From assembly GCA_027459765.1 (NCBI GenBank), contig DAIDHD010000083.1, forward strand, positions 1-64,000: a DNA stretch of 64,000 bases. Reading direction: 5' to 3'. Of the stretch, positions 48,844-56,961 are shown one piece after another. Positions within the stretch are counted from its first letter, which is position 1. Every line of letters starts with the position of its first letter. The translations under genes and the position numbers were made by a program. Origin of the DNA: Gammaproteobacteria bacterium. Its GTDB lineage: Bacteria; Pseudomonadota; Gammaproteobacteria; Steroidobacterales; Steroidobacteraceae. The notes under the pieces are model-generated. The model ran no database searches, was not told where the DNA came from, and saw only the letters and a program-made list of their open reading frames with translations.

Positions 48844-50043
48844 TCAGTTGACTACTGCGGACAACCGAGCGGGTTGATTGTTGCTCAAGGCCTGTAGCCC
48901 TTCAAGCTGCATGTATCGGCGCTGCAGTTGCCACTCGTCGTTTTGCTCGAGCAATAGCGCACCGACGAGACGCGTGACGGCCGCGGCGTTGGGGAAGATG
49001 CCGACGACATCGGTCCTGCGCTTGACCTCGGCATTGAGCCTCTCCAGCGGATTGGTCGAGTGTATCTGCGTGCGATGCGCCTTCGGGAAGCCCATGTAGG
49101 CGAGCACGTCGACCTCGGCGCCGTCCATCAGTTCGGAGAGCTTCGCGAACTTCGGTCGCAGCTGATCGGCGACCACGCGCCATTGTGCGATCGCCGAGTC
49201 GAAGGAGTCTTGCGCGAACGCGGTGTTGATCGCGGCGAGCACCATCTGGCGCTGCCCCTTGCCGGCGTGCGCGAGGGCGTTGCGCAGGAAGTGAACTTTG
49301 CAGCGCTGCCAACTCGCACCCAGCACCTTCGCCGCCGCCGCTTTCAAGCCCTCATGGGCGTCCGAGATCACAAGCTTTACGCCCCGTAATCCACGACGTG
49401 TCAGCGAGCGCAGGAAGTCGCTCCAGAAGGTCTCCGCCTCCGAGGGATTGACCGCCATGCCAAGCACTTCGCGGGTCCCCTCGGTGTTCACGGCGACAGC
49501 GATTATTACGGCTTTAGAGACGATCCGGCCGGCCTCCCGAGACTTCACGTACGTCGCATCGATCCACAGGTACGGCCAGTCGCCCTCGATAGGCCGATCA
49601 AGGAACGCGTTGACGCGCTCGTCGATCTCCACGCACAGGCGGCTGACCTGGCTCTTGGAGATGCCCGTCATGCCCATCGCCTTGACCAGTTCGTCCACGG
49701 AACGCGTCGAGACGCCTTGTACGTAGGCCTCTTGGATCACCGCGGCGAGCGCCTTCTCGGCGGTTCGGCGCGGTTCGAGGAACGGCGGGAAGTAGCTCCC
49801 GGTGCGCAGCTTCGGGATCTTCACGTTCACCGATCCGGCACGGGTCTCCCAGAGCCGCTCGCGGTAGCCGTTGCGGCTGTTCTGGCGCTCGGGGCTGCGT
49901 TCGCCGTAGGAGGCAGCGCAGATATTCTCCACGTCCATCTCCATCACGCGCTGCACGATATGCTGGATCATCTCGCGCAGAAGATCGCTGTCCGCCCCCT
50001 TCTCCAGAAGCTCGGACAATGCAATGCTAGGCTTGGCCATCAT
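48844..50043 (-). CDS. IS256-family (mutator-type) transposase
   Basis: The 399-residue DDE transposase is full length. The N-terminal DNA-binding part includes [20 protein letters not shown] near 42. The catalytic core contains the first Asp in [16 protein letters not shown] near 162, the second in [20 protein letters not shown] near 226 with the family [10 protein letters not shown] block near 252, and the Glu in [20 protein letters not shown] near 337. No frameshift is visible, so it is potentially active. Confidence 0.95.
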   Translation of the reverse strand: MMAKPSIALSELLEKGADSDLLREMIQHIVQRVMEMDVENICAASYGERSPERQNSRNGYRERLWETRAGSVNVKIPKLRTGSYFPPFLEPRRTAEKALAAVIQEAYVQGVSTRSVDELVKAMGMTGISKSQVSRLCVEIDERVNAFLDRPIEGDWPYLWIDATYVKSREAGRIVSKAVIIAVAVNTEGTREVLGMAVNPSEAETFWSDFLRSLTRRGLRGVKLVISDAHEGLKAAAAKVLGASWQRCKVHFLRNALAHAGKGQRQMVLAAINTAFAQDSFDSAIAQWRVVADQLRPKFAKLSELMDGAEVDVLAYMGFPKAHRTQIHSTNPLERLNAEVKRRTDVVGIFPNAAAVTRLVGALLLEQNDEWQLQRRYMQLEGLQALSNNQPARLSAVVN

Positions 50044-50112
50044 GGTTCTCCGATTTGAAGTTCAGTGTGGTAACCGAACCTTAAACCAAGATCCCTGATG
50101 GCCGCTGAACAA

Positions 50113-50142
50113 GATGCTGCCGCCCAGACGGGCGGCAGCATC
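50113..50142. terminator. strong hairpin upstream of the transposase, inside the IS
   Basis: A perfect 13-base stem (GATGCTGCCGCCC/GGGCGGCAGCATC) with an AGAC loop lies between the right terminal repeat and the transposase start. In this position it would block transcripts entering from outside or fold their RNA, a common way for insertion sequences to avoid activation by neighbouring promoters. Confidence 0.6.
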
Positions 50143-50145
50143 CTC

Positions 50146-50808
50146 TCAGAGGCCTACGCTCTTACACCACTCGTGGGGACACGATCTCGCCGCAACCAGA
50201 GTCTCGGCTTCGTAGAGCGTGAACGGGTCAATGATCGGTCGATCCTTGCCCTGAATGCGCGCTCCTTTAAGCTCCCGCGTCGGGTCGTGCCTGTCGGGAT
50301 GGTTGCGGTACCCGAACTTGAACGCGCGCCTCAGGATGCTGACGGCGTTGTTGTAAGTTTTCTTGCCCCACCGCGGTGTGTCGGAGATCTGCACAAGCTC
50401 GGAATAACTCACATCGAGGAAGCGCCGCGCCCCAATTGCTTGCCGCCAAGTGTGATCCAGCGTGCGGCGGTAAGTTGTCAGCGTCACCGCCGCCAGGTCG
50501 TGGCGGGCGACGCGCGCCTGGCAGTGCGCCAGATACTTGTCGAACACCTGTCCGCAGGTCCGTACAGAGCCTTCGCATGGCGTGCGATTCAGGTGTCGGT
50601 AGTCAGGGAAGTCTTCTGCGAAGGAAAAGGTTCCGGCGGCGATTCGCGCTTTGATGCCAATCAGGTGCTGCCGGGCACGGCGCAGATTCGCCTCAGTCGG
50701 CGTCCACGGGAGCGTTGGCCGGTACCGAACGCCTGCCAGCACGAACTCAAACTGAATGCGACGCGCCCCAGCGGACCGTACGCCGCCCGTGATGTTGAGT
50801 CTGCCCAT
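50146..50808 (-). pseudogene. second tyrosine integrase, N-terminal fragment cut by the IS
   Basis: About 207 residues are clearly paralogous to the integrase at the tRNA (shared blocks such as RRIQFEF, GVRYRPTL, PTEANLRRAR, GTFSFAEDFPDYR, KKTYNNAVSILRRAF and RPIIDPFTLYEAE). Similarity stops at EAETLVAA, where the IS end begins; the last dozen residues are IS sequence. The catalytic domain with Arg, His and Tyr is absent from both sides of the IS, so it is non-functional. It marks a separate, older island. Confidence 0.88.
50159..50186 (-). repeat. right terminal inverted repeat of the IS256-family element
   Basis: The reverse strand reads GATCGTGTCCC then GTGGTGTAAGAG. The paralogous integrase upstream in the island shows that int sequence ends precisely at this point, which independently fixes the IS boundary. 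Confidence 0.82.
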
Positions 50809-50947
50809 TGATCCCGATCTCCTGCCCGTGAACGGTCACTGCGAATGGACGCAATACAGGCAGGCTATACGGGAATCGCGCAAACATATGACGCCGGCGA
50901 CCGCGCGTTTATGCGGCTTCACGCTCCCGCGGGTGCTGCGGGTGCCG

Positions 50948-51454
50948 CTATTCCAGCGCTTCGGTGACTGCCTGGACAGCGGATCCCTTGTGCAACAGGA
51001 CTTTGGCGACCGGATGACCTTTTCTGCTCGTCGCGATCGCGCTGTACGCGCGGTAGCCGGCATTGGTTTCTTCGGCTTTGGCAACGGCATCCCGAAGCGA
51101 GAGTTTGGCCTTGGCAATGGCTCGAGCCTGGGCTTTGGCGGCGACCAGATCTTCGCCGCCCGAGATGGACTCGCTCTTGCCGAGTTTGCCGGATTGATGA
51201 TCAACGATGACTTCCGAGAACGCATTGCCCTTCTGCGTGTAGACCGACAACTGCAGGTGCCCGTCGTCGATCTCAAACTTCGCCGACAGCGGCGTGCCTG
51301 ACGCGGTGCTGGCCTCGATCCCCTGCACCAAACGCGTTTTGGCGGCGGGAAGTGCGGCGAGGAGCGCCTTGCGATCGGCAGCTTCCTCAGCACTCGCGAC
51401 GGTGCCGATTGCGCCAAGGCCTAGAAGCAGGGCCAAGGGTGCGTAGCGGTTCAT
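50948..51454 (-). CDS. secreted PepSY-domain protein
   Basis: The 168-residue protein has a signal peptide (MNRYAPLALLLGLGAIGTVASA) and one or two PepSY-like repeats (SAKFEIDDGHLQLSVYTQ near 57; a segment with KGHPVAKVLLHKG near 148), which in other proteins bind peptides or modulate peptidases in the periplasm. Its function here is unknown. ATG 51454 is preceded by AGGAGACC. The DUF1259 gene lies upstream on the same strand, so they probably form an operon in the metal-resistance region. Confidence 0.75.
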   Translation of the reverse strand: MNRYAPLALLLGLGAIGTVASAEEAADRKALLAALPAAKTRLVQGIEASTASGTPLSAKFEIDDGHLQLSVYTQKGNAFSEVIVDHQSGKLGKSESISGGEDLVAAKAQARAIAKAKLSLRDAVAKAEETNAGYRAYSAIATSRKGHPVAKVLLHKGSAVQAVTEALE

Positions 51455-51510
51455 AGGGGTCTCCTGCCTGCTGACATGTTCGGGGCCAAGGCAAAATCCA
51501 ATGCACGTCA

Positions 51511-52401
51511 TTACGGCGCGCGCTTTGAATTCGTGAGCTCAAGGGCTGCGTGAACCTTCCTGGCCAGCACGACGGCATCGTCCGTGGCCCAGAAGTGCAT
51601 GAAGATGAGGTGCGGCGAGTCGTTCACCATGTGGCTGTGGAGCGCCGTGACCTCGATGCCGTTCTGGCGCAGGCTCTTGACCACGCCGCTGACTTCGCTC
51701 CCCAACAGCACGAAGTCACCTGTGATGGCCGCGCGCCCTTCGCCCAGGGGCTGGAAGTTGATGGCCGTCGCGGTGCCCAGCTGTGGCGGGATCGCCATGC
51801 CACTGTCGGTCAGCGGCTCGGTCCGCGGGACGGAGTACTGGAGGACGCCTCCGTTCACCGCACCCTTGAAACCCATCACCGTGTCGATGGCTGCGGCGTC
51901 CAGGCCCAGTGGGGCTGCCGGGCCCGCGGGCGGCGGTGACGATACAAGGGGGGTCTTGCTGAGGGCGATTCCTGCGCGAAGGGCCTCGGCGAGCCGCACC
52001 GGGTCTCCGTGGCCGCCGACATGCATGTAAAACACGGCCGGAGTGGTGCGGAGCAGGTGGTTGTGCAGCGCGCTGATCTCGATGCCTCCCTCGACCAGTT
52101 TCTGCATCACCGGGCTGACTTCGTCGGGAGCGAGCACCAGGTCGCCCATCACCATGGCCTCATTCCCCATGGGCAGAAAGGCCACCCAGCCGCCGAGGGC
52201 CAACGCTGGCCGCAACGTGACCCCATCCAGGGAGACTGAAAGGTCGGAACGTGGGAAGCCGTAGCGGTGCACGCCTGCTGCCTGAAGGACGCCCGTCCGG
52301 CCCAATGTTTGGTCGACCTTCGCCCAATCCGACTCCGCGGCAAACGCGTGGCCAACGGAAGCCAGGGCCACTACGGTCACCAGGGTGTTTTTGAATGCCA
52401 T
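51511..52401 (-). CDS. DUF1259 (LppY/LpqO-like) secreted protein with an internal duplication
   Basis: The 296-residue protein has a signal peptide (cleavage near AFAAES) and two DUF1259 repeats at about 35-150 and 165-290. Both repeats contain GIEIxALHNH or GIEVTALHSH followed by a P-xx-xFMH or YMH motif, so paired histidines are conserved in each half and could bind metal. The family often accompanies chromate and other metal resistance genes; its biochemical role is not established. It is divergent from chrB. Confidence 0.85.
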   Translation of the reverse strand: MAFKNTLVTVVALASVGHAFAAESDWAKVDQTLGRTGVLQAAGVHRYGFPRSDLSVSLDGVTLRPALALGGWVAFLPMGNEAMVMGDLVLAPDEVSPVMQKLVEGGIEISALHNHLLRTTPAVFYMHVGGHGDPVRLAEALRAGIALSKTPLVSSPPPAGPAAPLGLDAAAIDTVMGFKGAVNGGVLQYSVPRTEPLTDSGMAIPPQLGTATAINFQPLGEGRAAITGDFVLLGSEVSGVVKSLRQNGIEVTALHSHMVNDSPHLIFMHFWATDDAVVLARKVHAALELTNSKRAP

Positions 52402-52464
52402 GGGCGCTCCTCGACCGCGTTTTCACACCAGGATCCCCGGCAGCGTCGCGGTCACGCGGGGTGG

Positions 52465-52512
52465 TTGCAATGGGTGTGGCAATAGGTATAACAGTGACGT
52501 AAAAGATTATAC
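52465..52512 (+). promoter_or_regulatory. chrB promoter with an overlapping inverted-repeat operator
   Basis: TTGCAA (52465-52470) and TATAAC (52487-52492) are 16 bases apart. GTATAA (52486-52491) and TTATAC (52507-52512) form an inverted repeat overlapping the -10 box, ten bases before the chrB ATG. This is where a ChrB repressor site would be expected in chromate operons. Confidence 0.55.
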
Positions 52513-52521
52513 AGGTGACCG

Positions 52522-53469
52522 ATGAGTTGGCTATTGCTCGTGACCAACCTGACCGGCGCGCACCAGACGTTGCGAGTCAGGATCTGGCGTGCGCTCAAGG
52601 CCGCTGGTGCTGCACCGCTCCGCGACGGTGTCTATGTACTGCCGGACTCCGAGAATTCGCGTCGCGTGTTTGATGAGCAGCGCCGGGAGCTCGAGGGGGC
52701 TTCGGGATCGGCCCAGGTGATTGAATTTGCGAGCTCGAACGAATCGCAGGAAGAGGGCTACCGGAAGCTCTTTGACCGCTCGGGCGACTACGCGAAGGTC
52801 CTGAAAGGGATTGCGGCAGCGCACCGACAAATCCCGCGCGCTTCAGAAGTGCAAGCGCGCCGTCGCCTCGGTCAATTCACGCGCGATCTGGCTGCGCTGG
52901 CGCTCGTGGACTTCTTTGGCGGCGAGGCGCGCCGGCAAGCGGAGGCCGCGCTGGCGGACCTGGCCACGGCGATCGAGTCCAGGTTCTCGGCCGATGAACC
53001 GCACGCGGTGAAGCGCGCGATCCAGCCCGTCGATCGCAAGCGCTTCCGCGGCCGCACCTGGGCCACGCGGGAACACCTCTGGATCGACCGGGTGTGTTCG
53101 GCGTGGCTGATCCGCCGTTTCATCGATCCGAAGGCCAAATTCGTCTGGCTCAAGAAGATCGGGGACTGCCCGAAAGGTGCGGTGGGCTTTGACTTCGACG
53201 GCGCCGAGTTCACCCACGTGGGCGCCCGAGTGACCTTCGAAGTGCTGGTCGCGAGCTTCGGGCTGGAAGGCGATGCGGGCCTGGCCGCGCTCGGTGCACT
53301 GGTGCACTACCTCGACGTCGGCGGCGTGCCTGTGCCCGAAGCGGCGGGACTGGCAGCCATCGTCAGCGGCGCACGAACCCTGCACGACGACGATGACGCC
53401 CTGGTCAAGGCCATTGGACCTGTCATCGACAGCCTGTACGCCGCCCATGCAGCGAAAAAGGAGAGCTGA
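52522..53469 (+). CDS. chrB: chromate-responsive regulator ChrB
   Basis: The 315-residue protein has the ChrB N-terminal region (WLLLVTNLTGAHQTLRVRIW, then RDGVYVLPDSE) and a C-terminal domain (RGRTWATREHLWIDRVCSAW near 178, RRFIDPKAKFVWL near 199, GFDFDGAEFTHVGARVTFEV near 221). In Ochrobactrum and Cupriavidus, ChrB represses chrBA and is released by chromate. It is followed one base later by chrA, and its upstream region holds an inverted repeat. Confidence 0.92.
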   Translation: MSWLLLVTNLTGAHQTLRVRIWRALKAAGAAPLRDGVYVLPDSENSRRVFDEQRRELEGASGSAQVIEFASSNESQEEGYRKLFDRSGDYAKVLKGIAAAHRQIPRASEVQARRRLGQFTRDLAALALVDFFGGEARRQAEAALADLATAIESRFSADEPHAVKRAIQPVDRKRFRGRTWATREHLWIDRVCSAWLIRRFIDPKAKFVWLKKIGDCPKGAVGFDFDGAEFTHVGARVTFEVLVASFGLEGDAGLAALGALVHYLDVGGVPVPEAAGLAAIVSGARTLHDDDDALVKAIGPVIDSLYAAHAAKKES

Positions 53470-53470
53470 G

Positions 53471-54625
53471 ATGGCGAACGAACGCCGCGGCATGGGCGAG
53501 GTGGTGCGCTACTTCCTGCGGCTGGGGGTCCTGGGATTCGGCGGGCCGGTCGCGCTCGTCGGCCAGATGGAGCGCGAGTTGGTCGCGGAGCGGCAGTGGC
53601 TGACCAAGGAGCAGATGCGCGAGGCGATCGCCATCTGTCAGTCGCTCCCCGGGCCGCTGGCGATCCAGGTGGGCATCTTCGTGGCCCACCTGCGGGGCGG
53701 GTTCTGGGCGGCGTGGGCCGGTGGATGGGCCTTCATCCTGCCGAATTTCCTGATCGTGGCCGCGCTGGGCGCGCTGTATGTCCAGCTCGGAGACCTCAAG
53801 GCCATCACCGCGATCATCTATGGCGTGAGTCCGGCAGTGATCGCCCTGGTCCTTCACTCCTGCTATCGCCTGGCGAAGCTCGGCATGGAGGATCGGCTGC
53901 AGTGGGCGCTCGCAGCGGGCTGCTTCATCGTCACAATCTGGCTGCAGGCTGAGGTGGCCTGGCTGTTCCTCGGTGCCGGGATCATCGGGGCCCTGTACTA
54001 CGGGCGACCGCCCACGGGAACCACTCTCCAGGCGGCAGCCGTCGTCATTCCTGCTGCCGCGCCCGGAACGAACTGGCCGCTGCTGGCCAAGATCCTGGGC
54101 TTCTTCCTGAAGGCAGGATCGCTGACGTTCGGCAGTGGCCTCGTCATCGTTCCGTTCCTGCAGCAAGGGGTCGTCCGCGAGCATGGATGGCTCGATGAGC
54201 GCGCATTCCTGATCGCGGTGGCCATCGGCATGATGAGTCCGGGGCCCGTGGTCATCACCGCGACATTCGTCGGGTTCCTGGTGGCCGGATTCTGGGGCGC
54301 AACGGCAGCGACGATCGGCATCTTCCTGCCTTCGTTCATCCTTGTGCTGGTCGCAGCGCCGCTCATGGCGCGGTATCGAGCCAATCGCAACGTCCAAGGC
54401 TTCATCAAGGGTGCCTATGCGGCGGCCATTGGCACGATCCTCGGAGCGTGCGTGCTGCTGGGCAAGGTCGCGATCGGCGATGTGTTCACCGTACTGGTCG
54501 CTGCCGCGTCACTGATTGCGTTGTTTCGCTGGAAGGTCAGCAACCCGCTGCTGATGGCGGTGACTGCCGCCGCGGGCTATGCGGCGTTCCTAGTCCTCAA
54601 GCCCACCTGGGTGATGATCCGATGA
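53471..54625 (+). CDS. chrA: chromate transporter ChrA (long-chain type)
   Basis: The 384-residue membrane protein has two homologous halves of the CHR family. The first begins near 10 with FLRLGVLGFGGPVALVGQME and includes QSLPGPLAIQVGIFVAHLRG near 60; the second begins near 210 with FLKAGSLTFGSGLVIVPFLQ and includes MMSPGPVVITATFVGFLVAG near 255. The GFGGP and PGP motifs are those of chromate efflux pumps, which expel CrO4(2-) using the proton gradient. ATG 53471 follows chrB directly. Confidence 0.94.
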   Translation: MANERRGMGEVVRYFLRLGVLGFGGPVALVGQMERELVAERQWLTKEQMREAIAICQSLPGPLAIQVGIFVAHLRGGFWAAWAGGWAFILPNFLIVAALGALYVQLGDLKAITAIIYGVSPAVIALVLHSCYRLAKLGMEDRLQWALAAGCFIVTIWLQAEVAWLFLGAGIIGALYYGRPPTGTTLQAAAVVIPAAAPGTNWPLLAKILGFFLKAGSLTFGSGLVIVPFLQQGVVREHGWLDERAFLIAVAIGMMSPGPVVITATFVGFLVAGFWGATAATIGIFLPSFILVLVAAPLMARYRANRNVQGFIKGAYAAAIGTILGACVLLGKVAIGDVFTVLVAAASLIALFRWKVSNPLLMAVTAAAGYAAFLVLKPTWVMIR

Positions 54626-55602
54626 AAGGGGTGGTCCTGATGCTGTGCCTGCTCGTGACCGGCATGGCCGGAGCGGCCGAACCCCCGCCGTTGGCGCTCG
54701 AATACCAGGTGCCGCTCGGTGACATCCGGGGCCGCATCGACCATCTGGCCGTCGACGTTGCCCGGCAGCGGCTGTTCGTCGCGGAACTCGGCAACGACAG
54801 CGTCGGTGTCGTCGATCTCGCAACTCGGCAGGTGCTTCGGACACTTACGGGCCTCAAGGAGCCGCAGGGGGTCGGATACGAACCCGGCACGGACACGCTG
54901 TTCGTTGCCAATGCGGGTGATGGCTCCGTCCGCCTGTTCCGGGGACCCGACTTCACTCCCGCAGGCCAGATTGACCTGGGTTCCGATGCGGACAATGTGC
55001 GCGTCGATGCCGCGCGTCATCAGGTGGTGGTCGGTCATTCAGACGGTGCCTTGTCTACCGTTGACGCCGCGACCGGTAGGGTTCTTGGCGCCAATCGTGT
55101 GGCGGATCACCCGGAAGGTTTCCAGTTGAACCCCGAAGGCAAGCTGGTCTGGGTCAACATCCCCGATGCACACCAAATTGCGATGCTGGATCGGCTGACA
55201 GGCAAACAGGTCGCAAGTTGGCTCGAGACGCAGTGGAGCGGCAACTTCCCGATGGCGTTCGATCGGGAGGGTCACCGGATATTCGTGGTCTTCCGTCACC
55301 CTGCGAAGCTGGCCTCGATCGATGTGGATACTGGGAAAATGATGTCGTCCATCGATACCTGCGGGGATTCGGATGACGTGTTCGTCGATGCGAAGCGCCG
55401 CCGGCTGTATGTGAGCTGCGGCGAAGGCTACGTTGATGTCTTGTCGGAAACCGGTTCCGCCTACGTCCGGCTCGCGCGCATAACCACCCGCAGCGGCGCG
55501 CGGACCTCGTACTTTTCGCCGGAACTGGATCGATTCTATGTCGCTGCGCGCGCGGCGGCCGGTGCGCCCGCGGCAATCTGGGTATTCAAGCCGTCTCCCT
55601 GA
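54622..55602 (+). CDS. secreted beta-propeller (YVTN/NHL-like) protein
   Basis: The 326-residue protein has a short signal peptide (MKGVVLMLCLLVTGMAGA) and about six propeller blades with repeated V-x-D-x-A-R-x-R-L-F-V/Y patterns (DHLAVDVARQRLFVAELGND, VFVDAKRRRLYVSCGEGYVD). ATG 54622 overlaps the chrA stop by 4 bases, so it is cotranscribed with chrBA. Its role in chromate resistance is unknown; a periplasmic binding or redox partner role is only a guess. Confidence 0.8.
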   Translation: MKGVVLMLCLLVTGMAGAAEPPPLALEYQVPLGDIRGRIDHLAVDVARQRLFVAELGNDSVGVVDLATRQVLRTLTGLKEPQGVGYEPGTDTLFVANAGDGSVRLFRGPDFTPAGQIDLGSDADNVRVDAARHQVVVGHSDGALSTVDAATGRVLGANRVADHPEGFQLNPEGKLVWVNIPDAHQIAMLDRLTGKQVASWLETQWSGNFPMAFDREGHRIFVVFRHPAKLASIDVDTGKMMSSIDTCGDSDDVFVDAKRRRLYVSCGEGYVDVLSETGSAYVRLARITTRSGARTSYFSPELDRFYVAARAAAGAPAAIWVFKPSP

Positions 55603-55619
55603 GAAAGGATTGCCGGCTT

Positions 55620-56675
55620 TCAGTGGGCGTGCCGGTGATGAATGTCGGGAAAGTGTGGGTGAGAGTGCCGGAGCGGCACATGCCGGTGCTCATGGGAATG
55701 CGGCTCGGTCCCGTCCCATTCCGATCCGTGATCGTGTTGGTGATGCTCATCGTGACGATGCGCATGGCTGTGTGTGATCGGATCATGGGTGTGTTCATGC
55801 GCGTGGTGCTCGGTGAGGTGTAGCCACACGCCGACGGCCATACAAGCCGCTGCTGCCCAAAACAATATTCCACCGCTCTGCCCGTATAGGCTGACCGCCA
55901 ACAGGCTGCCGATGAACGGCGCGGTCGCGAAGTAGGCGCCGGTGCGGGCGGTGCCGATATTGCGCAGCGAATACACGAACAAGGCGAGGCTCACGCCATA
56001 TCCCAGGAAGCCGAGTCCCAGTGCCGAGGCTGTATGGGTCCAATCCGGCAATCTCGCGCCGAATGCCACGGCGAACGCCGTGTTCGTCGCGCCAGCGGTC
56101 AGTCCCTTGATGGCTGCGATGCCGCGTGCATCGCCCGCGGAGATCTTCCGCGTCAGGTTATTGTCGAGTGCCCAGAACAAGCATGCCGCCATGATTGCGA
56201 GAAGAGGTCCGATCGACGTTGGACTCACTGCCCGGCCCGGCAGCGCGAGCAGCACGCTGCCAAGGAAAATAGCGATGAACCCTGCGACCACCCGGGGGCT
56301 GGTGGCCTCGCGAAACGCGAACCATGAAATCAGTGCCGTCAGCACGACCTCCAGGTTCAAGAGCAACGTGGCGGTCGCAGCGTCTGTAGAGGCGAGGCCG
56401 TACATGAGCAACGCGGGAGCGACAATTCCGCCCGTGGCGACTGCACCAATGAGCCATGGCCAATCCGACCGCGGCACGCCGAGAGAAAACCGGCCTCGGC
56501 CCTGCAGGGCGATCCAGAGACTCAGGCCCAGCCCGCTACCGGCGTAGAGGAGACCTGCCACCAGCAGCGGGTGCGTGGACAGCAGCAGGGACTTGGCGAG
56601 CGGCGTCGTGACCCCGAACAGGAGTGCGGAGCACAGAGCGGGAGCCGCCCCCGCGAAATGCGTTCGATCATTCAT
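55620..56675 (-). CDS. EamA/DMT-family permease with a histidine-rich C-terminal tail
   Basis: The 351-residue protein has ten predicted membrane helices of two EamA repeats (about 8-140 and 150-285). After the last helix a tail of about 62 residues contains roughly 24 histidines plus Asp and Glu (HEHTHDPITHSHAHRHDEHH and similar). Such tails bind Zn2+, Ni2+ or Co2+. Typical EamA proteins export metabolites; the tail and the metal-resistance neighbourhood suggest metal or metal-chelate export, but this is inference. It is convergent with the propeller gene. Confidence 0.85.
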   Translation of the reverse strand: MNDRTHFAGAAPALCSALLFGVTTPLAKSLLLSTHPLLVAGLLYAGSGLGLSLWIALQGRGRFSLGVPRSDWPWLIGAVATGGIVAPALLMYGLASTDAATATLLLNLEVVLTALISWFAFREATSPRVVAGFIAIFLGSVLLALPGRAVSPTSIGPLLAIMAACLFWALDNNLTRKISAGDARGIAAIKGLTAGATNTAFAVAFGARLPDWTHTASALGLGFLGYGVSLALFVYSLRNIGTARTGAYFATAPFIGSLLAVSLYGQSGGILFWAAAACMAVGVWLHLTEHHAHEHTHDPITHSHAHRHDEHHQHDHGSEWDGTEPHSHEHRHVPLRHSHPHFPDIHHRHAH

Positions 56676-56711
56676 AATCGGAAAGAATACGTCAGGTCGC
56701 TCGGTGTGCAG

Positions 56712-56961
56712 CTATGCGCCATGGTGCAGTGCGCGCCACGCGAAGAGTGCGCCGAGACCCAGGAACAGCAGGCTCGCCGCAACGTGAATCGCCTTGAGGG
56801 GCAGTCGGCTCGAGAAAGCATTGCCGAGGAAGATTGCCGGTACATTGGCCGCCAGCATGCCAGACGTCGTGCTCGAAACCACGGTCGCTTGGTTTTGATA
56901 CGCCGCACCCAGGGCGATGGTCGCGATCCGCGTCTTGTCACCGATGTCGGCGGCGGGTTCA
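56712..56961 (-). pseudogene. C-terminal remnant of a GDT1/TMEM165-family (UPF0016) cation transporter
   Basis: The reverse strand encodes 79 residues starting DIGDKTRIATIALGAAYQ and ending FAWRALHHGA before a TAG stop at 56712. DIGDKT matches the ExGDKT/S motif of the Mn2+/Ca2+ transporters of this family, and three hydrophobic helices follow. The N-terminal half with the first motif and the start codon is missing; the frame meets the end of copA instead. This looks like a deletion junction. It is not an intact half-size gene, because no start codon precedes the motif. Confidence 0.65.

Larger units (their letters stand above)
48787..50186 (-). mobile_element. IS256-family insertion sequence (1400 bp)
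   Basis: The element is bounded by imperfect terminal inverted repeats of 28 bases (22 identical), both starting GATCGTGTCCC and containing GTGGTGTA at the same offset. It holds a single intact mutator-type transposase gene. The 8-9 bases outside each end do not match, so no target duplication is left, and the genes on the two sides are different and both truncated. This suggests an adjacent deletion or recombination between two copies after insertion. Confidence 0.85.

Noticed and set aside
48819-50095. GGATCTTGG and CCAAGATCC as the ends of the IS256-family element
   Set aside because: They match over only 9 bases and lie at unequal distances from the outer repeats. The 28-base outer repeats match 22 positions and coincide with the break in the second integrase.
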